Both the position numbers and the translations under genes were made by a program. Shown one piece after another: positions 34,884-45,572 of a stretch of 64,000 nt of DNA. The notes beneath the pieces were generated by a model. That model searched no databases. It was not told the origin of the DNA and saw only the letters and a list, made by a program, of their open reading frames with translations. The stretch is from contig NC_063018.1 of the NCBI RefSeq assembly GCF_020509005.1, forward strand, positions 3,782,001 through 3,846,000. The letters are read 5' to 3'. This DNA comes from Fulvia fulva. Taxonomy: Eukaryota; Ascomycota; Dothideomycetes; Mycosphaerellales; Mycosphaerellaceae. The first letter of the stretch is position 1; each line of letters begins with the position of its first letter.

Positions 34884-36277
34884 CTAGCTGGATGGAGCCT
34901 TTGAGCCATAGTCCAAGTTCATGGAGCTTGATGGCCACAAGAAGTAAAGAGCGCCCATGACAACGAGGAGCACAGCTCCGAAGATCATGGCCTTGGCACG
35001 TGCAGGGTGGCTTTGCTGCACATTGCCGAGCATGAGTTGAGCATCGCGGCCCAGGTTCTTGACTCCATCGGCACCAAGCTTGTAATAGACCAGGCCAGCA
35101 AGAGCAATGGAGTATCCGAAAAATTGGAGAGGAGCCACTGGGTCGCCGAAAATGACCATTGATGCTACGACAAGCATAATATCCTTGAGTACACCAGAGA
35201 GTGTAAGAACGACGGCGGATGTTTTGCCGATCTGTGGTTGTTAGCAAGTCTTCGCGGATGCTAGTATCTCAAACTTACCAAGAAGACGACAGAGACGTTG
35301 AGAGCGAAAGCGACTGCTGCGTTGGCGATCAAGGTGATGATACCAACGCTGTAGATGTCGCTCATGCCCATCTTCGGGAGCTCAACGAAGAGAGTGAATG
35401 CGCCGTTGATGGCAGCGCAAGCTGGTGCGTAGAAATAGAGAGACACAAGTGGGCCCATCTTGAACTCTGGCGCGCTCAGGATGCGCTGCACCATAACCAG
35501 GCGAACTGCCTCGAAAACGATTCCAGCCAGCTGGATCAGGAACCCGATCATGACGAACTGGATCTCGCCATAGGAAGCAATGACCACACCGACGACGATT
35601 GCCGACACATTGGCGAGCTTCTTTGAGTCGAATGGAGCGATGGCGAATGCGAAGGTGGCCAGAAGTGTTACCACAGCGTTGAGCGCCTTGAGCATCTGGA
35701 TGAAGGACACACTGAGGTACAGGTAGGCAACGTTTCCGCAGATCAGACTGAAGCTGAAGAAGAGACCGATTGGCAGGATGGCGCGGATGTATGTTTGTGT
35801 GTCCATTGGCACCTTATGCCGGGAGTCGAGTACTGTGGTGAATTTGGCCAGACCTTGGGTCACGGCCGTGGCGAAGACCATGTGCCATGTTGTGAGGAAC
35901 AAAGCTGCGGCCTGTCAGTAGTGATATGCATTACCAGATACGGCTGTACCCACGAAAGTCTAGTTTATGGTTAGCAGGCTGTTCTTGATGAACCGGTGTT
36001 GTATGTTACTGTACATACCAAACTTTGCTGTGTGCAGGACCCATTTGTTGAACAGGATGACGCTGGCACTGAGCGAGATCCATAGCCTGTCACATGGTCA
36101 TAAGCTTCGTGATGATGGCCGCGGAGCAGGATTCATGCCTTACGCAATGTAGAATGCCGGGTGGATATCGTTCTTGGGCTCAGGCTTTGGTTGCGGGAGG
36201 GCTGCTGCCTCTGCGGCGCCGCTCTCGAGCTCGCGCTCCTTGTCGCCGGATATGCGCTTGTCGTCTGTCGAAGCCAT
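34884..36277 (-). CDS. Triose-phosphate/nucleotide-sugar transporter (TPT family), with 6-nt microexon
   Basis: Five exons on the minus strand (36277-36144, 36086-36019, 35959-35954, 35904-35279, 35231-34884) encode 393 aa with about ten membrane helices. Exon 3 is only ACTTTC. It is needed to join AKF to FLTTWHM as the family sequence KFDFPLFLTTWH, with GT and AG at every junction (introns of 57, 59, 49 and 47 bp). Other family marks are ILFNKWVL, GNVAYLYLSVSFIQMLKA and LIGKTSAVVLTLSGVLKD. Members exchange sugar phosphates or nucleotide sugars in the Golgi or ER membrane. The substrate cannot be told from sequence. The hydrophilic N-terminus is probably cytosolic. Confidence 0.92.
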
Positions 36278-36761
36278 GGTTGATGGATGTGATGTCGGAG
36301 ACGAAGTCGCTTGGACGCTTTTTCTTGCGTGTTCGGCAACAGAAAGGAGAGTTCGGGGGATCGTGGCGTGTCTGGGAGGACCCTGGCTACGATCGACGGT
36401 TGGTTGAGCGAGAGAGATGAGGTGACGAATCAGGACAGCACGGCCACCTCTCCGGCCAGCCCTTGTTCACTGTGAAACATGAACGCGTGGTCGTGCTTTC
36501 CGCATTGATCCATGACACGTTCTATTTTACACACATCCATGTCACGCTTTAACCATGCGCGTGCTCATAAGACAGGAACGACCCATACCATACCATCAAC
36601 GCCGACACCAGACCGCCCCGCGTCTGCAGCCATTGGAAGGGAGACCAGCTCGCGACTTGGTCAAGACCATGCTGAGCGCTGCCCACAAGACGACAGTGTC
36701 CAAGGGCGTGCGAGCGCATGGTCTATTCTCATGCAGAAGAGACACATGCTCGCCTTCCACC
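36278..36761. other. Intergenic between the transporter and a hypothetical gene
   Basis: About 480 bp including the promoter of the TPT-family transporter, whose start is at 36277. No supported gene. Confidence 0.45.
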
Positions 36762-37556
36762 TCATCCATTCCCAGTCCTCCTGGTCTCTCGCCTCCGCAT
36801 AACCATACCCTTCAATGACCTCCGATGTGAGCGTCCTTGCTTCCTGTTGCGAGTCACCTTGCCCTTGAGCATAGTCGCGTACCCAACAATCTCATCCTCC
36901 CGCGCCTTGATCTCCATGCGCCTGCTCAACACCTTCTCCTTTGCCAGTAGTTCAATCTGCGGACCCAAGGACTTCCTGGGCTTGACGATGCGCCCATCCT
37001 TGATCCTGTCAGCTCGCCGGTGCGTTTCGATGCCTCTTCGAGCTTGTGCCACACGACCGGCTTCGAGGACGCCGTTGAGGTGTGCGGCTTTTTCGAGGTC
37101 CATCAGCGCTTTCCATCGCTCCATTTCCATGCCTTCTAGCCATTCTGCAAAGGCCGTCTCTTCTTGCTTGCCAGTGCCTTGCACTGCTGGCGCTGGTGCG
37201 GGAGTGCCTGCTCGGGAGGGACCAAGTACATCACAGCTTGCTCGCTTGTTGCGCGTCTTCGTCTGCTGCTTGCCCTCCACTAATGCGACGGCGCTATCCT
37301 CATGTTGATGACTGGTATGCTTTCGCTCGACTTGCATCTCCGCTAGCTGTTGGTCGATATGCTTGGCCAGCGACCATCGCTCAAAGTGTTCCGTGTCATC
37401 CGCCTCGTCGACAGGCTCTTCACGTTCGATGGGTCGATCTGTGAAGGCGTCGAACGCGTCTTTGGGTATCGCGCTGATCCATCTTGAGATTCTGTATCGC
37501 TTGGTGGAGGGAACGTGGATGGCAGCTTCATCGTATGCTGTCGATTGCATCCTCAT
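36762..37556 (-). CDS. Hypothetical basic, helical protein
   Basis: 264 aa from the ATG of MRMQSTAYDE. The frame remains open to 37829, but the extra N-terminus looks non-coding. I do not recognise a domain. The N-terminal third is acidic and mixed (RPIEREEPVDEADD). The middle is Ala/Pro-rich, and the C-terminal half is highly charged and probably helical (EWLEGMEMERWKALMDLEKA), ending in a run of Arg and Lys that could be a nuclear localisation or nucleic-acid contact. It lies about 300 bp downstream of the HET-s-like gene on the same strand, but shows no NLR or nucleotide-binding motif. Confidence 0.5.
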   Translation of the reverse strand: MRMQSTAYDEAAIHVPSTKRYRISRWISAIPKDAFDAFTDRPIEREEPVDEADDTEHFERWSLAKHIDQQLAEMQVERKHTSHQHEDSAVALVEGKQQTKTRNKRASCDVLGPSRAGTPAPAPAVQGTGKQEETAFAEWLEGMEMERWKALMDLEKAAHLNGVLEAGRVAQARRGIETHRRADRIKDGRIVKPRKSLGPQIELLAKEKVLSRRMEIKAREDEIVGYATMLKGKVTRNRKQGRSHRRSLKGMVMRRRETRRTGNG

Positions 37557-37864
37557 CCAATGCCATTTCGTACAGTCACTGATGGGATCTCCTGGCCGCG
37601 CATTGCTTGGGAGGAGAGCTCCTCGTATTCTCAGGATTGAACTTCTTCGGAAATTGAAGGTGATTACAAGGATTGCGGCAGACAAGGAGGGAATCTTTGC
37701 AAGGATACGATCGAAGCTTGAAATTGCTATCACGATGGCCACACGGACGATCTGACGACCACAGTCTCCTTTCGCTACAAGTGTGTGGGAGCACTTCATC
37801 TGCCTTTGCGTTCGTTCCCACGGTGGCATTGCAAACTCAGCGGACCTGCTGCTCCGACCGACAT

Positions 37865-38743
37865 TCAGTCCTCGAAGATGGACTTCCCGCCGTACTTATT
37901 CCCATACAGTGCTCGAGCGGTGCCCGAAGTATACATACCATCATAAGTATGCTCGCCACCATTCAATGGACCGACAAACCCACTAGCAATCTCGTCTCCA
38001 GCTTGAATTCTGGCATTGCCTCCTGTGAAGAAATTCCGATACTGAGGACTTGCCGCCGGGTTCTGCGCAGCTTGAACGATGGCAGCACCGAGCGCTGGGT
38101 CTACAGATTCTGTTGCTTCCTGCAACACTGCTGCAGCTTCTTCTGGTTCCTCCACCTCCGCAGGTTGAACGAGCTCGGCAGCATCCTGGACCACAAGTTG
38201 AGCTTGCATTGGCTTCGCGGCGGGAAAAAGCTTCTCTAGGCTGTCGACGAAACCTGAGATATCGTCCACCAAAATCTTGAACTTCCGCTCATCGTGCAAG
38301 GCCCAAACGGCCTTTTGGCTGGTGGAGGTCCCTCTCTGTCTCGCGATGGCCAGCCTTGATACTTTCCTGGCAAGTGCTTCGATCGACCGGTCTCCGATTT
38401 CTGGTGTGGTTGTCGCTGGAGCGCCGCGAAGTTTGTGACGTTGAGCCGCCTTCTCAGCCGTCTCAAGCCCTTCCTTGATCTCTCCAAGCAGATACTGGAC
38501 GGTGTCGGCTTCTTGTGGTGTAGCGAGGTGGACCTTATCTTGAAGTTTCGACGCATCGTCGACCAGATCGACGCTGTGCCTCCAACGTGTCAAGCGCAGG
38601 TCGAGTAGGTTGAGTTTGAGGGCAGTCTTCTGATACGATTTTCCATACTTCAGGCCAGAATCGATGTAGTGAAGAGTGTTGACAGTCGAATCGAACAGGG
38701 CAGCAAGGCCAACTCCGCCAATGGCAACGCCGACGACCTCCAT
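37865..38743 (-). CDS. HET-s/HET-S-like protein: HeLo domain plus amyloid prion-forming domain
   Basis: Intronless, 292 aa, almost the same length as the Podospora heterokaryon-incompatibility protein. Residues 1 to about 205 match the HeLo domain, an alpha-helical membrane-perturbing fold: IGGVGLAALFDSTVNT at the N-terminus and AVWALHDERKFKILVDD with EKLFP near its end. An Ala/Glu-rich linker follows. The tail then carries two pseudo-repeats 32 residues apart, at about 235-252 and 267-286, sharing G-x-A-R-x3-G (G242/A244/R245/G249 and G274/A276/R277/G281). The protein ends GNKYGGKSIFED, as expected for the HET-s amyloid motif. In the family, amyloid templating refolds HeLo into a membrane-active form and kills the cell. 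Function here is inferred; no NLR partner gene is adjacent. Confidence 0.9.
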   Translation of the reverse strand: MEVVGVAIGGVGLAALFDSTVNTLHYIDSGLKYGKSYQKTALKLNLLDLRLTRWRHSVDLVDDASKLQDKVHLATPQEADTVQYLLGEIKEGLETAEKAAQRHKLRGAPATTTPEIGDRSIEALARKVSRLAIARQRGTSTSQKAVWALHDERKFKILVDDISGFVDSLEKLFPAAKPMQAQLVVQDAAELVQPAEVEEPEEAAAVLQEATESVDPALGAAIVQAAQNPAASPQYRNFFTGGNARIQAGDEIASGFVGPLNGGEHTYDGMYTSGTARALYGNKYGGKSIFED

Positions 38744-39096
38744 GATTAGTGTTTAAGAGGCAGATCTCGCGGCCTTAGTTTTGGCACAAGGATTGAGCAG
38801 GATTCAGGATTGCAGCGTCCCTTTGTGTCTGACAGCGTGGGAGTTTGTGACACCCCCTTTGAGGCGACACAAGCGCCCTCTGGACAAACTTGAGGTGTGG
38901 CCTCTTCAGCTGCTGCAGGGCGCCGACTGTGGCTTTGTCGCTTCACGATGGAACCCCACCATGCACCTGCGCTGTCGATGTATGAGCAGACATGGGGTTC
39001 CGAACCTGGGATGCCGTAGATCTGTGTAGATCTGTATGCGAGAGGACCTCCCGTTGCCGGGCAGTGAAAGCGAGACTGTTGAACATCGCCGGGCAT
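38744..39096. other. Intergenic, promoter of the HET-s-like gene
   Basis: About 350 bp between the SnoaL-like gene stop and the HET-s-like start. No further gene seen. Confidence 0.45.
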
Positions 39097-39522
39097 TCAA
39101 GAGTCCCCCACCATACCTCTCGCACCTCCATACCTGACACAAAGCCAGCGCCCATCGATCAGCTGAAACTTGGAAACACCGACGCTTTGTCTGATCACGC
39201 CAGGTGGGATGCCAGTGGCTTCCACCGTCATGAACACGCTTGCCGAGCCAGCTCGTTCATCCACTTCCGTGTGGAGGTCGAGAAGGCGAAGGCGGTACTG
39301 CGGGTGCTCTTGTGCGATTTGTCGTTGCATTTCCAGGTGTTCTTCAAGTCCCTGCTCGGCGATGCCGCCCTGTGGGTGTTCCGAATCTGCTCTGAAGATG
39401 GCCGCCATCTGATTCCAGCCACTCGCACTGGGGGAGAAGTTCCGGCCGTTTAGGGACTTGACGCAGTTGTGTGCGATGCCTTCTACATGAGTTGCAATCA
39501 TTTGTATAGGGGTTTGATCCAT
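39097..39522 (-). CDS. SnoaL/NTF2-like small protein
   Basis: 141 aa, single exon, start MDQTPIQMIA. The pattern of an N-terminal helix followed by strands (SVFMTVEATGIPPGVIR, then SVGVSKFQLIDGRWLCVRY) fits the NTF2/SnoaL-like cone fold seen in many uncharacterised fungal proteins. Such proteins may be small isomerases or cyclases, but no catalytic residues can be assigned. No signal peptide or membrane segment. It lies between the HET-s-like and tyrosinase genes on the same strand. Confidence 0.65.
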   Translation of the reverse strand: MDQTPIQMIATHVEGIAHNCVKSLNGRNFSPSASGWNQMAAIFRADSEHPQGGIAEQGLEEHLEMQRQIAQEHPQYRLRLLDLHTEVDERAGSASVFMTVEATGIPPGVIRQSVGVSKFQLIDGRWLCVRYGGARGMVGDS

Positions 39523-39770
39523 TGCGAGATATCAATGGTAGTGTCAAGGGTGATTGGGAACCCGGTTAGTGCGAACGGATAGTACAACGCTCGGCGAAGG
39601 ATCAGCTAGGCAGTGGTCAACCGCGAACAGCTGCAGTAACACAGGTAAGACCTCTCTACGTGGACCACCTAACTAACAAACATTATTAAGTAACATCATG
39701 GTTGCATACAGCATGCAGTATGCCATCCCAATCATCTCCACCCGTTTCCTCGATCAAGCCTCAGGGCTTC

Positions 39771-40810
39771 TCACACATATTCCGCACATATCACTCCTCC
39801 ACGCGGATCCAAGACGTCCCTGATCGTCACATTTGGCAAAATCCCTACCATCCACAGAACATGATCCAAAGTCGTTACACCGGACGGATCGCCATCATGC
39901 TCTGTAATCTCTGGCCCAGGCATAGGCCAGTTGTTCATGCCATTGAACTCTGGGCTCAAGTTGGGACCTCCTATTTCCGTATACCGGCCGGGGTCCGCTC
40001 TTTGCCATAGCGAGTACAGACGGTCGAGGTTCGTATGATGCAGGAAAAAGATGGGGTCGCCTGGGGCGAGCATTGCATCTGCCATGACACCGCCAGTCCC
40101 AGCATGGCCAGACCAGTGCGGACTCAGCCCATAGCAACTCATGGCAGGCCAGTAGTCTGGGATTGCGAAGCAGTCATCAATGTAGCTCTGACCGGCATTC
40201 TGGAAGTCGTTTACGCTGATAGCACGCCGTAGGCAGTACGGTTCTCCAGCTGCCGAGTCAGCGTTCACGACGAGTGTGACGTTCGCGAATGGACCAGTTG
40301 AGATGCAGCCATCCGCGCCAGTGCCATCGCCGCCAAAGCCAAGCTCGGCGTCCCATATAGGAGATTGTCTGATGTTGCTTGCGTGCTCCGCCTCCGCCCA
40401 GTAAGGCACGCCACCTTGATAGCCGCAATGTTTTTGCAGCAAAGTTTCATGAGCTTTCATGTAGTAGCGATGCCATGGCAGAAATTGCCCCACACCATGG
40501 ATGTGGTTCGACTGTCGCACGTGGGAGTACTGCAGTTCGTCCCAAACGGTCCTCGCACCTGGTACTCCGTATTGTGCAGGAGTGTCTATGAGACACCTCT
40601 CCGCATCCAGATACGCACGTTTGCTCGCAGGAGTCAAGCTCGTCCTTCACCTTGTTAGCACCTTTGTAATGATTGGCGCGTGGCTGAGACATACCATGAT
40701 CTCCTTTGCAGCGGCGCCGTACAGCCAAATTGACGCTCTTCAAGCTGTGATGCATCTGACTGACATGAAAGGATAGCGAGACTCGAGATCAGCTGTAGAA
40801 AGTGTTTCAT
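39771..40810 (-). CDS. Secreted tyrosinase (type-3 copper oxidase)
   Basis: Exon 1 (40810-40695) and exon 2 (40644-39771), joined across a 50-bp intron, encode 329 aa. Exon 1 supplies a signal peptide (MKHFLQLISSLAILSC) and the GCTAPLQRRSW segment, and the junction W|TSLTPASKRAYLDA restores the family N-terminus. CuA ligands lie in HIHGVGQFLPWHRYY, and CuB in the block with DPIFFLHHTNLDRLYSLW and upstream His residues. The usual PYWDW is PYWAEAEHA here, a deviation near the copper site. The enzyme would oxidise phenols to quinones outside the cell, for pigment or detoxification; the substrate is unknown. No C-terminal shielding domain follows, unlike long fungal tyrosinases. Confidence 0.92.
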
Positions 40811-41272
40811 CGTAGGCGAATTTGCGTTTGCGGATGCAGAGGAAGGAAGCGGTGTTCAGCAAACAAAACCAAGAAGAGATGCTGTGCCCTTCTGCTGCGA
40901 CAACGCCGCCGATTAGGCACACGCTGTCCCACCTTGGCGGATGATAACAAAAATTTGCGTGCAGAATCATCGCGAAGCACGAGATTGGTGACATGGTTGT
41001 GGTGCCGAACAAGTGGTCAATGAGCAGTGCTGCCGTGCTCGCCCTACCACGATCGTGGTATCGGGATGACCATAAGCGGAGACGAAGCTGCAAGTACTGG
41101 ACTGTTTCACATGATATCAGCGTGCGAAAGTTTCGACACAGACGAGGACATACCTCAATGTGGCGATCTAGGCCGACAAGTTGTACGCAAAGTAGTGTCC
41201 GCTTCTCCCGGTCGACTTCTGCCATATGCAATTTTGATGACTAGCTATGTAAGCTTTCACCGTACCAAGGAG
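40811..41272. other. Intergenic, upstream of the tyrosinase
   Basis: About 460 bp between the SDR gene stop and the tyrosinase start. ORFs here lack coding character. Confidence 0.45.
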
Positions 41273-42109
41273 TTACATTAGTTCGGTATATGAGCCATCG
41301 GTAAGCACAGCTGAGCTGCGAATGTTCGAACTCATGTCCCCAGCCAGAAACAAAGTGACGTTCCCAACATCATACATCATTGGCGCCGCTCTCGTGGAGC
41401 CAGGCGCATCTTTCACTTTTTCAGTGTTCATCAACGTCTTCATGTGCGTCTTTGCTTCTTCGTACGCCTTGGCAGATTGATGCTGTCCGGCGTTCGTGGG
41501 AGCTACATGCCACCCATTACCAGCTTTCACGTCACGACATAGACGCACGTCGGCTTACCTTGTAGAACAACTGCGTTGCATCGGATGTCTCCGCTACCCA
41601 GCTCGCGTGCAACATCTTGCGTCAAGTCAAGCTGTGTGGCGTCAGCTCCAGCGGTCGATTGCCATCAGAAGATCACTTACAACACGCCTGTGCTGTTCCT
41701 CGTCTTTGCCTTCAACATCACCTGGCACATTGACGATTGTTCCCTTTCTTTGTTCCGCCATAACTTGCCCAATAGCTCTACTCAGCTCACCTAGGCCTAT
41801 AACTTCAGACTGCTTCCCTACAGTGTTGACTAAGGCATCGATGTTCTCCAACCCAAACTTCTCTTTCACAGCCTCAATCAACTGCTTTGGTGTTTGGACA
41901 TCTTGCACGTCACGCTGCTCGAATTGGAAGTGGGTCCCCAGACCTGCATTCAGCGAGGGATCGATCGGCTGTGTATCGACGCCCAGCACGAAGGCATTCG
42001 CTTTCAACAGTGTCTTGCTTATCACAACTCCTAGCGGGCTCGAGGCCGAAGTAACAACACAGATGCGGTACTGGAGGTTGATCGGGGCGGAGCGTTCGAT
42101 GATGGACAT
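41273..42109 (-). CDS. Short-chain dehydrogenase/reductase-like protein, degenerate active site
   Basis: Three exons (42109-41681, 41631-41559, 41502-41273; introns of 49 and 56 bp) give 243 aa. The Rossmann beginning ICVVTSASSPLG, the acidic DVQDVQ strand, ALVNTVGK (the NNAG equivalent), GTIVNVPG, and RELGSGDIRCNAVV identify the SDR fold. The TGxxxGxG cofactor motif is degraded (TSASSPLG). About 30 residues normally between NNAG and the IVNVSS strand are missing, and no YxxxK catalytic pair follows. It is probably not a conventional oxidoreductase, or the gene is decaying. Splice sites are canonical and the frame is clean, so it may still be expressed. Confidence 0.75.
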
Positions 42110-43881
42110 GATTGTTGCCGAGACTGCTTATATTGCTAATTAGGGGGCACTTGTTTGTATGGGTTGCTTGTGTGTGCTGTATTGCAGACTGCCATGCTAG
42201 AAATGAAGCATCGTGACCTCTGACGGACGTACGGGCGGACGATCATGGCATCGCGGGGTATTGTTCGATCCTCTTGATGCTCTGCGCTGGACCGGACTTC
42301 ACCGTCAATGGTCGCATCAGTGTCGCTGCGACGTACTCCAAGGATGCATAGGTGCTTGAGTCAGGAACACGTCAGGTGGTCGTTGGTTGTTGATGTTGCT
42401 GTCAAGCCGATTTGAACAACACGATCGTAACCATACGAGCGGCTGCAGAATGGGACAGATGTCCCGAAGTGATGGTACTGCAAGAGCCATGTAGCAATCA
42501 CATCAAATGAAATGCAGTTGTCGAGACGATAGAGAAGGAAGTCGCACAAAGCACGCGTCATGAACGCGCTGATTGAGCTCTGACCAGGTCGCCAAGGAAA
42601 TGTGGGTGAATTCATGTTCATCGCGACTCGGTTTCTTCCGTTCTCACATGATGGACTCGTGCAACAACAGGTTCAACGTGTGCTATCACCTAGCCACAGC
42701 ACATACATGGGCTCTGTATGATGAATGACCCACGAGGCCGTCTCCAGACACTGGAGCCACGGCCTCCTTCCACTTCCGACCATTCATCGATGGCGGGTTC
42801 CTCCGCACGCCTGCGTACAAAACGGCAAGAAAGGCGGACCGTCAGGCTCGGAACAATGCTCTGCAGTCATACCCACTCCGTCGACCTCACACGAGATCCG
42901 GACTATTCCGAAGCCTCCTCAACCACCCACAGCGAACTAGTGAACATTTGAGAGAGCTGTGCGGCAGGATAAAATGATAGAAGACTCGGAGAAAGCCGCT
43001 ACCTGAGTTATGCGAGCACATGGTTTCTCCAACATACCCCAGATGTTCATGCATCACTGCAGGTGAAGATCTGCACGGCCGGGCGCTGTTCGCATGTCTC
43101 CAACGTGGAGCCCATTTCGCATTGCATAGCGAAGCAGAACATATGCGCTGACTTATTACGCACGCTTGCACCATCGAGAATCAAACACAAGGTTCTCTAG
43201 GTAGCGAAACCGATGCTACTTCGGATTACCTTCTCTGGGACTCAACAAGTACCTCTCCCAGCAAATCCAGCCATTCTAACCGCTGCAGTAGCCAATCCTT
43301 CGAAGCGTTCCTCAAGACATCAGTGGCGCTCTTCCAGGAGGAGCTTGATGGATAGACAGGGTCCGGAGCCATCTGCGAGCCTACAAGAAGAAGGACATTT
43401 CTCCTTCAAGAACAACCAAGACATCCAAGGAAATACCTCCGCACTTCAAGCCACGTGCCATGTCGTGCCCAGCACGCGACGCCGGAAATGTATTGCCACA
43501 CCATGGAACGTACCGTAGGGCTACCTTGAACCTGCTGAGAGGCCACTCTGACAGGACGACACATCGTCAGCCAATGCGGCTTCCACGCTTGGTTGTTCCT
43601 TCAGTATCATCCAGGCATTAGGGCGTGTGGGAAAATGCCATGAGGTCTTCTGGCATCGACATTACCCGGTGCATCGTATCTGATAGATCCCGTGCTGCAA
43701 AATCTCACGGTGCATCGGTAATGCGTTCGAGCTATGAGGAGTGCTCGTGCTGCTCGTGGCGGAGAATGGACCTATGGAATATGCAGTAGGTCATTGGCGG
43801 TTCACATATCTTTCCCTCATCCTCCGTATCTAATCAACTCTTTTATATCCCTTCCCACCTGAACTCTAACACTCCTTCATC
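42110..43881. other. Intergenic, 1.8 kb
   Basis: A long spacer with short ORFs on both strands (for example 42718-42951 and 43213-43518) that have no recognisable motif. The right end contains a TATA-like TTTTATATCC about 40 bp before the permease start, preceded by pyrimidine-rich sequence. Confidence 0.4.
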
Positions 43882-45572
43882 ATGGCCCACAGCCCGGGAC
43901 GCAGCGATGCAGACAGCCTCGATACCAAAGAAAAAGCCATCGAAGCCTTCACCCACATCGAAAACATCGACAGCAAGAATGACCAAGCCAAAACCAAGGG
44001 CCTCAGTGCCGACGATCGAGTCTGGCTTGCCAACATGGAACCCAAAGAACAAAGCCGCATCTACCACAAAGTCGACAAACGGGTCGTACCCATGTTAGCT
44101 CTCCTATACCTAATCGCGCATCTCGACCGCGCCAACATCGGGAACGCCAAGATCGAAGGCCTCGAAACAAGTCTTGGGATGACTGGGAATGATTACAACA
44201 TTGCTCTGGTGGTGTTCTCCATACCTTACGTTTTGTGCGAGGTGCCTAGCAATATTCTGCTGAGCAAGTTTACGAAGCCGAGCTTTTATATTGGGATTCT
44301 GGTTACTTGTTGGGGGATCATCATGACGATGAGTGGAGTTACGGAGTCTTTTGCTGGATTGCTCGTGACGAGGTTCTTGATTGGGGTCTTTGAGGTGCGC
44401 TTTCACTCAGACGTTTACATCAGACAGTACTGACAGTTGCCAAGTCCGGCTTCTTCCCAGGTGCGATCTGGCTCGTATCGGAATGGTGCCCACCCCAAAA
44501 GACCCAAACCCGCATGGCCTGCTTCTATCTCGCATCCGCCGCCTCTGGTGCCTTCTCCGGCCTGCTTGCAGCTGGTCTAGCCCAAATGGACGGTCTCGGC
44601 GGGTACGAAGGCTGGCGATGGATCTTCATCATGGAGGGCATCGTCTCCGTCCTCATGGGCGCACTCTGCTTCTTCGCCCTCCCAGACTCTCCCACCACTG
44701 CCAAATGGCTTACGCCCGACGAGACCAAGTTCCTCGAACTGTCACACATTGCCTACCGCGGCGTGAGAACGAAGGATAAGAAGAATGCTGATGGCGAGAG
44801 GAAGAGGAGAGTCAATTGGCAGGTCATCAAAGCTGTCGTGACAGATTGGCAACTCTACCTACAAAGCATCGTCTTCTGGTCCAACACTGTGCCCAACTAC
44901 GGCTTGAAATTCACCATGCCGTCGATCATTCGCAACATGGGCTTCGCGTCGACGCAAGCACAGCTCTTGACGGCACCTCCATACGTCTGCGGTGCAATCG
45001 CGGCTGTGGTGAGTGCGTTGGTGGCGGACAAGTTGGCCTGGCGGATGCCGTTCATTGTGGGACACCAACTTCTCCTGGTCATCTCGTTCTCGGTCTTGTT
45101 CTGCTTCGCAGCGGACATTGCGGATAATGTCCCGCTGTGCTACGCTATGGTCTGTCTGGTTTGTGTCGGACTGTACCCAATCATTCCAGGCAACAACTCC
45201 TGGACGATCAACAATCTCGCAGGGGCGGGGAAGAGAGCTGCTGGGATTGCGTTTATGGTAAAAGCTCCATCATTCTTCCCTACAGCTTCAAGCCTACTAA
45301 TTCTTTCGCAGATCATGATCGGCAACAGCGGCGGATTCGCAGGCTCGTTCATCTTCCTGGAGCGCGAGGCACCTCGCTATGCCACTGGCTTTGGCAGCTC
45401 TTTGGGTTTCGCGACAGCTGGGATCATTGCCGCTTTGACGCTCGAGTTCTTGTACTGGAGCCATAACAAGAGGCATGAGCATTTGACGGAGCAGGAGGCG
45501 ATTGCGAGGTATGGCGAGGAGGAATTGGAAAGGATGGGAGATAAGAGTCCGTTGTTCAAGTATGCGCTGTGA
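43882..45572 (+). CDS. MFS permease, anion:cation symporter (Dal5/allantoate-like) family
   Basis: Exons 43882-44394, 44445-45257 and 45312-45572 encode 528 aa with about 12 membrane helices. The family marks are KVDKRVVPMLALLYLIAHLDRANIGNA in helix 1, SNILLSKFTKPS between helices, and ESGFFPGAIWLVSEWCPP, where exons 1 and 2 join. A cytosolic loop with KWLTPDE is followed by PIIPGNNSWTINNLAG late in the protein. Relatives carry allantoate, nicotinate, biotin or other organic anions across the plasma membrane; the substrate is not predictable. Intron 2 (54 bp) is in frame and stop-free. The start is the first ATG, 20 bp after a pyrimidine-rich leader. Confidence 0.92.

Noticed and set aside
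37557..37829. N-terminal extension of the hypothetical gene upstream of 37556
   Set aside because: The extra residues are compositionally unlike the rest and hydrophobic without family support. A downstream ATG is more likely.
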